64,000 nt of DNA, from positions 124,001 through 188,000 of the forward strand of contig NZ_JAKGCS010000015.1 in the NCBI RefSeq assembly GCF_021556395.1, given 5' to 3'. This document shows positions 7,458 to 15,019 of the stretch, one piece after another (within the stretch, counting starts at the first letter, position 1; every line of letters begins with the position of its first letter). A program made the position numbers and the translations under genes. A model generated the notes under the pieces. It ran no database searches, had not been told where the DNA came from, and saw only the letters and a program-made list of their open reading frames with translations. Origin of the DNA: Acuticoccus kalidii (GTDB lineage Bacteria > Pseudomonadota > Alphaproteobacteria > Rhizobiales > Amorphaceae).

Positions 7458-9368
7458 CTAGCCCGGGCTCCAGGCCTGGATCGCGGCGTTCACCGACTTG
7501 AAGCCGTCATTGCCCTTGCGCAGCGTCAGGATCGCGCGGCGGCCGGATTCGTAGAGGATCGGAATATCGATCCAATCACGATCCCGCAGCAGGCGAAGAT
7601 TGGCCTCGCGATCGGCCGATTCCTCGGACAAGGCGATCCAGAAGAGGCCGGAGGAGACGCGCGCCGCCGCACCGCGAAGCGCATCGCCACGCGATTGCTC
7701 GGTCTCCTTCATGATGAGGCCGGGCACGTTCTTCACGCCGCCGCCCTCAAAGTCGCTCGGGACGTTGAACGAGATCTCGATGAGGTGGCTCGCGGGAAGC
7801 TGACCGTCGCGATTTTCGCGAATCGTGATGGTCGCGCTCATGTCGCGATCGGGCACCTCGGCGTTGGCGCGGACGACCGGCTCGGGCTCACCGCCTCCGA
7901 CCGACTGGCGCACCATCGACCATTCGACACCGCCCGGAACCGCCGAGCCCTGCTCGCCGGCTTGCGCGGCTTCCTCGTAAAGGACGGCCTGCTGGCTGCC
8001 CGCGGGGGAGATGTCTCCGATCGGCGCTTCGGACATCACGGCTTCGTCGTCGGCCTCGGCCTCCGCCTCGTCCGCGGCCTCCTGCGTCGCGTCGACCGCG
8101 GCGACCTGCTCCTCGGCCGGCGTCTGGGTGTCCGCGTCGGTCGCGAAGGGGCTCACGTCACTGCCGACGGTGCGCGCCGGTCCGCTGCTCGCCTCGTCGG
8201 TCGGCTCGGCCGTGTCCGTCGTGCCGGTCGTTTCGCCGAGATTGGTCTCTTCGCCCTCGTCGGCGCTGGTTTCCTCGCGCGGGGGCCAGGTGGTGGTCGT
8301 CACCGAGCGCGTGTCCTCGCCCTCGAGCGTCGAGGGGAGACGGTCGCTGTTCTTCGTCACCGACGGGCCGGACGATGCGATCGGCGCGCGGGTCGGAGCG
8401 CCGGCGCTCCCGGAACCATCGAACGAATCGATCACCGCCATCAGCTTTTCGCGCTGGGTGAAGGCGGCATAGGACGCGCCGACGAGCAGCGCGAGCACGA
8501 TCACCGGAAGGACCATGCGCGAGACGAGAGACCGGCGGCGCTTTCCGCCGTCCTCGCGGGCGACGGCCACGTCGCGACGGGCCTTCTTCTTGTCCTGCTT
8601 GCGGCGGCCGGAGCGTTCGGCCCGCTGCTCGGCGCGGAGCGCACGCTCCTCTTCGCGACGACGACGACGTTCGGCACGATGGTCGACGACGGGCTCGTCG
8701 GCCTCCACCTCGTCCTCGTAGACCTCGTCTTCCTCGTAATGGTCCTGCTCTTCGGGCTGCTCGGCGCGCTCACTCTCGTATTCGAGTTCGAGCGGCTCCT
8801 GGTCGAAGGCGGGCTCGGAGCGGCGGCTGCGCGGCACATCGAGGACGGTCTCGGGCGTGTCGTCGAGGTCGGCCTCGAACATCACCTCGTCCGGCGCGGG
8901 CTCTTCCTCGATCGGGGCCGGCGTGATCTGCGGCTGCGGGACGGGAAGATTGGCCGGCGTATCGTCGCCGACGAGCGTCGCTTCGGAGACGGCATTTTGC
9001 AGGAGCGCGGCCTGCTGCTCGCGGTTGCGCTGCTGCTCCGCGCGGCGGCGCGCCTCGCGTTCGGCCTCGCTCTCGCGGTCGGCCTCGGCGCTGGGCGCCC
9101 CCTGGCCGGCGCGCGCCGGCAGCGCCGCGCCCTGAACGGCGCGGCGTGTGCGGATCTGCCGCGCGATCTCGTTCTCGATCTTGCGGATGGCATCTTCCAG
9201 CGCGAGCCTCTGCGCCGTCACATCCGCGGACGGAAGCGGCGGGTCGAAGCTCTGGAGCTGCTTCAAGAGTGCCTTACGTGCCTTGTCGTAGACGGCCCGC
9301 CGCTGCGGACCGCTTCCGTCGGGCAGCGAGGCGACCGCTCGCTGCAGCACGGAATAAAAGTCGGTCAT
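7458..9368 (-). CDS. Acidic single-pass membrane protein conserved next to purA
   Basis: 636 residues with no enzymatic motif. The N-terminal 70 residues (MTDFYSVLQRAVASLP and SFDPPLPSADVTAQRLALEDAIRKIE) form a conserved helical block known from Hyphomicrobiales proteins of unknown function. Next comes a long Glu/Arg-rich disordered, partly coiled-coil region, then a basic patch, one transmembrane segment (about 285-303), an acidic Thr/Glu/Ala-rich linker, and a folded C-terminal domain of about 150 residues. The ATG at 9368 is preferred: an AAAGGG site lies 12 bases upstream, and a GTG at 9377 sits too close to it. It is downstream of purA and ends in a strong hairpin. Function unknown; topology suggests a cytosolic N-half and periplasmic C-half. 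Confidence 0.75.
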   Translation of the reverse strand: MTDFYSVLQRAVASLPDGSGPQRRAVYDKARKALLKQLQSFDPPLPSADVTAQRLALEDAIRKIENEIARQIRTRRAVQGAALPARAGQGAPSAEADRESEAEREARRRAEQQRNREQQAALLQNAVSEATLVGDDTPANLPVPQPQITPAPIEEEPAPDEVMFEADLDDTPETVLDVPRSRRSEPAFDQEPLELEYESERAEQPEEQDHYEEDEVYEDEVEADEPVVDHRAERRRRREEERALRAEQRAERSGRRKQDKKKARRDVAVAREDGGKRRRSLVSRMVLPVIVLALLVGASYAAFTQREKLMAVIDSFDGSGSAGAPTRAPIASSGPSVTKNSDRLPSTLEGEDTRSVTTTTWPPREETSADEGEETNLGETTGTTDTAEPTDEASSGPARTVGSDVSPFATDADTQTPAEEQVAAVDATQEAADEAEAEADDEAVMSEAPIGDISPAGSQQAVLYEEAAQAGEQGSAVPGGVEWSMVRQSVGGGEPEPVVRANAEVPDRDMSATITIRENRDGQLPASHLIEISFNVPSDFEGGGVKNVPGLIMKETEQSRGDALRGAAARVSSGLFWIALSEESADREANLRLLRDRDWIDIPILYESGRRAILTLRKGNDGFKSVNAAIQAWSPG

Positions 9369-9404
9369 TTCGACCACACGCCCTTTCTGCCTATGGGCAC
9401 CGAA

Positions 9405-10694
9405 TTAAATGCGAAAAGGGTCGTCAACAAGTATTGTATCGATTCGCTCCGGACTCGTCGACAACATCGCGACTGGCGCTCCGACCAATTCTTCCACATG
9501 ACGGACATATTTCACCGCCTCGGCGGGCAACTCCCCCCACGACCGCGCACCCCGCGTGGAGCGCTTCCAACCCGACACTGTTTCATAGACCGGCTCGACA
9601 TTCATCTGGCTGGCCCCGTCGGCCGGCAGACGATCCAATGTCTCGCCATTTAGCCTATAGGCGACACAGATCTTCAATTCGTCAAACCCGTCGAGCACAT
9701 CGAGTTTGGTGAGTGCGAGACCGTCGATGCCGCCGGTCTCGACCGCCTGACGGACCATCACCGCATCGAACCAACCGCAGCGGCGCTTGCGCCCTGTGAC
9801 GGTGCCGAATTCGGCGCCCCGCTCACCCATCCGCTCGCCAATCGCGTTGGCCTGCTCGGTCGGAAACGGTCCGTTGCCCACACGGGTCGTGTAAGCCTTT
9901 GTTATCCCGAGTATCCGCCCGAGGGAAGAGGGTCCGACGCCGCTTCCTGCCGCAGCCTGGCCACCCACGGTGTTGGACGACGTGACGAACGGATATGTCC
10001 CGTGGTCGATGTCGAGCATCGAGCCCTGGGCGCCCTCGAACAGGATGTTCCGCCCCTCGCGCCGGGCCTCGCGCAAAATCCGATAGGTCGCATCGGCATA
10101 GGCGAGGATCGGCCGTGCGGCCTCGAGCTCCTCGGCAATCGTCGCCGCGGCGATGGGCTCGGCGCCGAAGCCGACGCGCAACGCATTGTGATGGGCGAGA
10201 AGCCGCTCGATCCGCAGTGCGAGCGAGGCCTCGTCGAGAAGGTCCGACAGGCGGATCGCGCGGCGGCCCACCTTGTCCTCATAGGCGGGGCCGATGCCGC
10301 GGCCGGTCGTCCCGATCGCGCCGGCGCCGCTCGCCGCCTCGCGGAGCTGATCGAGCTCCCGGTGGACCGACAGGATCAACGGCACGTTCTCGGCGACCTT
10401 CAGCGTCTTCGGCGAGATCTCGACGCCCTTGGCGCGGACCGTCTCGATCTCCGAGAGAAGCGCCTGCGGGTCGAGCACGACACCGTTGCCGATCACCGAC
10501 ACCTTGTTCGGCCGCACCACCCCTGAGGGAAGGAGGCTCAATTTGTAGGTCACACCGTCGATCACCAGAGTGTGTCCGGCATTGTGGCCGCCCTGGAAGC
10601 GCACGATGACCTCCGCACGCTCCGACAACCAATCGACGATCTTGCCCTTGCCTTCGTCTCCCCACTGGGAGCCGACCACCACAACGCTGCCCAT
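9405..10694 (-). CDS. purA: Adenylosuccinate synthetase
   Basis: 429-residue cytosolic enzyme that makes adenylosuccinate from IMP, aspartate and GTP, the first committed step to AMP. The N-terminal loop [11 protein letters not shown] (8-18) holds the catalytic Asp and phosphate-binding loop. [43 protein letters not shown] and [14 protein letters not shown] are all present. Length is normal for the family. MGSVVVVG at 10694 is chosen over an in-frame upstream start because it is the family N-terminus. The next gene on the strand starts 36 bases downstream, so the two are probably co-transcribed. Confidence 0.97.
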   Translation of the reverse strand: MGSVVVVGSQWGDEGKGKIVDWLSERAEVIVRFQGGHNAGHTLVIDGVTYKLSLLPSGVVRPNKVSVIGNGVVLDPQALLSEIETVRAKGVEISPKTLKVAENVPLILSVHRELDQLREAASGAGAIGTTGRGIGPAYEDKVGRRAIRLSDLLDEASLALRIERLLAHHNALRVGFGAEPIAAATIAEELEAARPILAYADATYRILREARREGRNILFEGAQGSMLDIDHGTYPFVTSSNTVGGQAAAGSGVGPSSLGRILGITKAYTTRVGNGPFPTEQANAIGERMGERGAEFGTVTGRKRRCGWFDAVMVRQAVETGGIDGLALTKLDVLDGFDELKICVAYRLNGETLDRLPADGASQMNVEPVYETVSGWKRSTRGARSWGELPAEAVKYVRHVEELVGAPVAMLSTSPERIDTILVDDPFRI

Positions 10695-10954
10695 CAGCCT
10701 CGACTTTGCTTCCTGAACCGTCCGGAACACGTGAAATCACCGCCCCGGATCGCGGCTCGTTTTTCAAAACGCCAGGGCACCGTCACCTGCGTCCCGCAAG
10801 GCGCAGGATGCCCCAAACCGATCACGCCCCTCTGGCCGTGCGCCTCTTGCCGTGTCACAGACCGGCAAGCGGCGGTTCTGGCCCAAAACCGACCGTGCGG
10901 GCAAGCGAATCCACGCATGCCCAAGCCGATCTGACGTGTGTTGACCGAATCATC

Positions 10955-11902
10955 ATGACCGACAGCCCCGATGCGCCCGCCGAACGTGGCGCGTTCGCCT
11001 TCGTTTCCCACCAGCCTTATGTGCTGCTCACGATCACGATGCTCCTGTGGTCGAGCAACATCATCCTGGCAAGAGCGGTGGTCGAAACCGTTCCGCCGAT
11101 CGCCTTCGCCGTGCTGCGCTGGTCGTTCGCGATCCTGATCCTTCTGCCTTTCGCCTACCGCCATGTGAAGCGTGACCTTCCGGCGCTGCGCGCCTCCTGG
11201 CCGATCGTCGCACTCCTCGGCTTTCTCGGCATCGGCGCCTACAACACCCTCGTCTATATCGGTGTTCATACGACGAGCGCGGTGAACGCCGCCGTGCTGT
11301 CCTCGATATTCCCGATTTTGATCGCCGCTGTCGGTTTCGTGATCTTCCGCGACCGGCTGACGCTGGCGCAGACGATCGGCATTCTCGGCTCCTGCGTCGG
11401 CGCGCTCGTCATCCTGTCGAAGGGCGATCTGTCGATCCTCACCTCGTTCCATTTCGCGACGGGTGACCTGTGGATCCTCGCCGCCCAGACGATCTATGCG
11501 TCTTATACGGTGCTGTTGCGGCTGAGGCCGAAGGCGCACCCGCTGTCCTTCCTGTTGGCGACGATGGTGTTCGGCGAACTGATGCTGATTCCCTTCGCCA
11601 TCGGGGAAGGGCTGAGCGGCCAGATCGTCACCCTCGACCTTTCGACGATCGGCGCGGCGCTTTATGTCGCGGTCTTCCCCGCCCTCATCGCGTTCATCTG
11701 CTTCAATCGCGGGGTCGCGCTGATCGGATCGAACCGCGCGAGTCCCTTCTTTCATCTGATCCCGGTGTTCGGCTCGCTGATGGCGCTCGGCTTTCTCGGC
11801 GAGTATGTCGGCCTCTACCATGTCGTCGGCTGGGTCATGATCCTCGCCGGGATCGGCGCCGGTCAGCTCGGCAGGCGGACCGGCGCGACACTCAAGCGGT
11901 GA
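10955..11902 (+). CDS. EamA/DMT-family transporter
   Basis: 315 residues with ten predicted membrane helices in two EamA repeats. The first repeat begins YVLLTITMLLWSSNIILAR and the second around TGDLWILAAQTIYASYTVLL. The drug/metabolite transporter superfamily exports amino acids, nucleosides or other metabolites; the substrate cannot be read from sequence. The ATG at 10955 (MTDSPDAP) is the first start with a hydrophilic N-tail of proper length. Its 3' end overlaps the end of the convergent otnI-like gene by 11 bases. Confidence 0.85.
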   Translation: MTDSPDAPAERGAFAFVSHQPYVLLTITMLLWSSNIILARAVVETVPPIAFAVLRWSFAILILLPFAYRHVKRDLPALRASWPIVALLGFLGIGAYNTLVYIGVHTTSAVNAAVLSSIFPILIAAVGFVIFRDRLTLAQTIGILGSCVGALVILSKGDLSILTSFHFATGDLWILAAQTIYASYTVLLRLRPKAHPLSFLLATMVFGELMLIPFAIGEGLSGQIVTLDLSTIGAALYVAVFPALIAFICFNRGVALIGSNRASPFFHLIPVFGSLMALGFLGEYVGLYHVVGWVMILAGIGAGQLGRRTGATLKR

Positions 11903-12629
11903 AGGCGTCGCGCCAGGAAAGGCCCTCTTCCACCGTCATCGTCGGCACGTACTCGCAGCCGAAGACGCCGCGATAGCCCGCCTTCACGAAGCCCGGCAGC
12001 AGGAAGCCGTAATCGAGCTCGCCCCGATCGGGCTCGGCGCGGGTCAGGCCGCCCGCGATCTGGATGTGGCCGATCTTGTCCTTGTGCGTCTCATAGCGGG
12101 CGAGGACGTCGCCGCCCGAGCGCTGCATGTGGAAGCAGTCGTACATGATCTTCACGTTGGGCTTGGCGATCTTGTCGATCAGCGCGAGCCCGTGCTCCAG
12201 CGTCGAGACGAAATAGCCGGGCACCGCCGGGGCGCACAGCGGCTCGATGAGGATGGTGAGATCCGGCGCCGCCTCGCACGCCGCGGCGAGCCGGGAGACA
12301 TAACGCGCCTCCGCGTCCGCCCCGGTGATCTTGCCGGCGACGATGTGGACCGCGCCCGCCTTCAACGCGCGGGCCGTGGCGATGGCGGTTTCGATGTCCG
12401 CCTCCGCCTCGGGGCCGGGCAACGCGGCCGAGCCGTTGGTCTCGCCCATGCGCGAGTTGATGCCGACGACCGGCATGTCGCCGAGCGCGGCCTTCACCGC
12501 CTCGATGTCCTCGCCCTGCGCCTGATCGTGAAACTCGACATGGGTGAAGCCGGCCGCGCGCGCCGCGCGGATCCGTTCCAGAAACGGGCGCTCCTTCCAC
12601 AGGAAGCCGAGATTGGCGGAAAATTGCAT
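11892..12629 (-). CDS. otnI: Hydroxypyruvate isomerase family; probable 2-oxo-tetronate isomerase
   Basis: 245-residue TIM-barrel protein of the AP-endonuclease-2/xylose isomerase-like family. MQFSANLGFLW, the VEFHDQAQGED strand, ILIEPLCAP, YDCFHMQRSGGD and FGCEYVP carry the expected metal-binding acidic and histidine residues of Hyi/OtnI. In the tetronate pathway OtnI isomerises 2-oxo-tetronate to 3-oxo-tetronate. Its place directly after otnK (2 bases after the otnK stop) and ltnD supports OtnI over glyoxylate-linked Hyi. The ATG at 12629 is preferred over a TTG two codons upstream. Confidence 0.85.
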   Translation of the reverse strand: MQFSANLGFLWKERPFLERIRAARAAGFTHVEFHDQAQGEDIEAVKAALGDMPVVGINSRMGETNGSAALPGPEAEADIETAIATARALKAGAVHIVAGKITGADAEARYVSRLAAACEAAPDLTILIEPLCAPAVPGYFVSTLEHGLALIDKIAKPNVKIMYDCFHMQRSGGDVLARYETHKDKIGHIQIAGGLTRAEPDRGELDYGFLLPGFVKAGYRGVFGCEYVPTMTVEEGLSWRDAFTA

Positions 12630-12631
12630 CG

Positions 12632-13876
12632 TCAACGCCCCATCACCTTCATCGCCTTGTCGAAGAAATCCGGCGCGCCGAAATTGCCCGATTTCAGCGC
12701 GAGGACGAGATTGCCCGCCCGCACCGCCGGAACGCCCGGATCGATCTTCGGACCGATTTCCAGCGCGTCGAGGTCGAGCGCCGTCACCACCGCGCCGGAG
12801 GTCTCGCCGCCGGCCACGATGAGCCGCTCGACGCCCTTGGCGACGAGCCCGCGCGCGATCTCGCCGAACAGGTTTTCGAGCGCATGGGCGACCTTCGCGC
12901 CGCCATACTTCTTCTGCGCCGCCGCGACCGCTTCCGGGTCGTCGGACGAATAGACGAGCGGCAGGCCGTCGGCCGCGAGCGCCCAGTCGACGAACGTGTC
13001 GGCCGAGACGCTGCCGGCCATCACCTCGTCGGTGTCGATCTTCCGTTGCGGCCCGATCGCGGCGTGTTCCTTCACCTGTGCCCGCGTCGCCTTGGAACAG
13101 GAGCCGGACAGCGCGACGGCGCGCCCCTCCGCCCCGTCCCAGGTTGCGACATTGGCGCCGATCAGCCCGCTCCGGCGGAAGAGATCGGGCAGGCCGAGCG
13201 CGATCCCGGAGCCGCCGACGAGAAGGGGGAAGCCCTCCGCCGCCTCAGCGATCACCTCGAGATCGTGATCGTCGATCGCGTCCACGATGGCGATCTGCCG
13301 CCCTTCGTCCCGCTCATTGAGGAGCGCCGCGCGGCACGCCCCCGCCCCGAACCGCACCCGCGGCAACGGCACATGGCCGATCGGCGTCGTCGTCTGCCGT
13401 GCGAGCCAACGGCGGATATCGGGATCCGTCATCGGATTGATCGGGTGATTTTCGAGGCCCGATTCGGACAGGAGCGCGTCGTTGACGAAGAGGTGGCCCA
13501 TATAGAGCGTGCGCCCGGTCGCCGGGAACACGGGGCAGACCACCACCGGCATCTGCGTCCCGAGCCGCTTGACGAGCGCTTCCGTCACCGGCCCGATATT
13601 GCCCTCGGGCGTCGAATCGAAGGTCGAGCAGATCTTGAAGAGGAATTGCTTGCAGCCCGCCGCGATCAGCCATTCCAGCGCTTCGAGCGACTGGCGCACC
13701 GCGTCCTCGACCGGGATCGAGCGCGATTTCAGCGCGATGACGCCCGCCTCCACCGCCGGATCGGCCGGACCGTCGGGCACGCCGACATATTGAACGGTCT
13801 TCATCCCGCCATCGGCGAGCATCAGCCCGAGATCGGACGAGCCCGTGAAGTCGTCCCCGATCGCGCCCAGAATCAT
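12632..13876 (-). CDS. otnK: 3-oxo-tetronate kinase (DUF1537 family)
   Basis: 414-residue four-carbon acid sugar kinase. The N-terminal MILGAIGDDFTGSSDLG is the DUF1537 substrate-domain signature; the C-terminal nucleotide-binding part includes VALSGSCSKATRAQV, LIVAGGETSGAVV and LALKSGNFGAPDFF. OtnK phosphorylates 3-oxo-tetronate to the 4-phosphate. The gene overlaps ltnD by 4 bases (ATGA) and is followed at once by otnI, so the three are translationally coupled. Full length for the family. Confidence 0.93.
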   Translation of the reverse strand: MILGAIGDDFTGSSDLGLMLADGGMKTVQYVGVPDGPADPAVEAGVIALKSRSIPVEDAVRQSLEALEWLIAAGCKQFLFKICSTFDSTPEGNIGPVTEALVKRLGTQMPVVVCPVFPATGRTLYMGHLFVNDALLSESGLENHPINPMTDPDIRRWLARQTTTPIGHVPLPRVRFGAGACRAALLNERDEGRQIAIVDAIDDHDLEVIAEAAEGFPLLVGGSGIALGLPDLFRRSGLIGANVATWDGAEGRAVALSGSCSKATRAQVKEHAAIGPQRKIDTDEVMAGSVSADTFVDWALAADGLPLVYSSDDPEAVAAAQKKYGGAKVAHALENLFGEIARGLVAKGVERLIVAGGETSGAVVTALDLDALEIGPKIDPGVPAVRAGNLVLALKSGNFGAPDFFDKAMKVMGR

Positions 13877-14781
13877 GCGTCGTCTCCCGGCAGAGTGAGG
13901 CCGGCATTGCGCGCATAGACCTTGGCGACCGCCGCATCGTCCTCACGGCCGAGGCCGGAGCCGGACGCGGCGAGGAACTGCTGCAAGGCGGCGCCGGCGA
14001 TCGGCGCGGCAAAGCGTGCGTCGCGCGCGATATCCTCGACCAGGCCGAGATCCTTGACGAAAATGTCCACCGCCGAGTGCGGCGTATAGTCCCCATCGCG
14101 AATGTGGGGCCCTCGGTTTTGCAGCATCCAACTGTTCCCTGCGCAGTCGTTGATCACCGAGACGATCTGTCCCGGCTCCAGTCCCTGCGACATTCCGAAT
14201 GTGATCGCCTCCGCCGCGGCCGCGATATGGACCCCGGCGAGAAGCTGGTTGACGACTTTCATCGCCGATCCGATCCCGGCCGCATCGCCGAGGCGGAAGA
14301 GGTTCGCCGACATCGCCTCGATCGCCGGATCGGCGCGGCGGAAGGCCTCCGGCGTGCCCGAGGCGAGGACCGACAATTCCCCGCTCGCGGCCCGCACGCT
14401 GCCGCCCGAGATCGGCGCGTCGAGATAACGGTCGGCGCCGACACGCTCGGCCATCGCACGGGCGAAGTCCGGCGACACGGTGGCGCAGCTCACCACCACG
14501 GCGTCCGCCTTGAGGGCGCCGACGATGCCGGTCTCGCCGAAGCGACCTCCGCCGAAAAGCACATCCTCGGTCTGAGCGGCGTTCACGACCACCACGACGA
14601 CGATATCGGCCTCGCCGATAGCGGCGGGATCGGCAGGCTCGCCGCTTTCCTTGGCGAATTCGGCCTCACGCGCCGGGTCGACGTCGAACCCGTTGACGGC
14701 GAAGCCGGCCTTGACCAGCACCCTCGCCATGCCGCCGCCCATCGAGCCGAGCCCTATGAGGGCCACGCGCTTTTTTGTCAT
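13873..14781 (-). CDS. ltnD: L-threonate (tetronate) 2-dehydrogenase
   Basis: 302-residue NAD-dependent beta-hydroxyacid dehydrogenase. The Rossmann motif GLGSMG is at 10-15, the substrate loop DAPISGG at 121-127, and the catalytic lysine is K175 in GSAMKVVNQLLAG. LtnD oxidises L-threonate at C2 to 2-oxo-tetronate. Family members also act on D-erythronate or glycerate, and the otnK-otnI context favours a tetronate. It is the first gene of the operon; a LacI-type palindrome lies about 70 bases upstream of its start. The terminal decarboxylase otnC is not next to it. Confidence 0.88.
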   Translation of the reverse strand: MTKKRVALIGLGSMGGGMARVLVKAGFAVNGFDVDPAREAEFAKESGEPADPAAIGEADIVVVVVVNAAQTEDVLFGGGRFGETGIVGALKADAVVVSCATVSPDFARAMAERVGADRYLDAPISGGSVRAASGELSVLASGTPEAFRRADPAIEAMSANLFRLGDAAGIGSAMKVVNQLLAGVHIAAAAEAITFGMSQGLEPGQIVSVINDCAGNSWMLQNRGPHIRDGDYTPHSAVDIFVKDLGLVEDIARDARFAAPIAGAALQQFLAASGSGLGREDDAAVAKVYARNAGLTLPGDDA

Positions 14782-14847
14782 TGAACGTCCTCCTCGGCCG
14801 GCAACTTAGGCCGGCGCGCGCGATCACGCGACCCTGACCGGGTCGTT

Positions 14848-14861
14848 GTCAAACGTTTGAC
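14848..14861. promoter_or_regulatory. Candidate LacI-family operator
   Basis: A perfect 14-base palindrome, gtcaaacgtttgac, with a central CG. AAACGTTT-type centres are typical of LacI/GalR-family operators. It lies between the divergent starts of ltnD (14781) and the tandem Gfo/Idh/MocA gene (15020), and could control both. No regulator gene is in this neighbourhood. Some GntR sites look similar. Confidence 0.55.
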
Positions 14862-15019
14862 CCTCGATCCACCTTTGTGAATATGAGAACTGTTGCCTCG
14901 GTGCGGCGCCGGCGGATCGGCCGGACACCGAGTGACGCTCACCCCGGGATCCCGTCCCAAAACCGACATCCGCTCGACCCGCGGCCCCTCGTGCCACCGG
15001 GCCGGACGAAAGGGAGATC

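Noticed and set aside
7245-9653. 802-residue open frame on the plus strand over thiX, the acidic membrane protein and purA
   Set aside because: It runs across three real genes and their gaps, has no domain signature and arises from GC-rich codon bias on the other strand.
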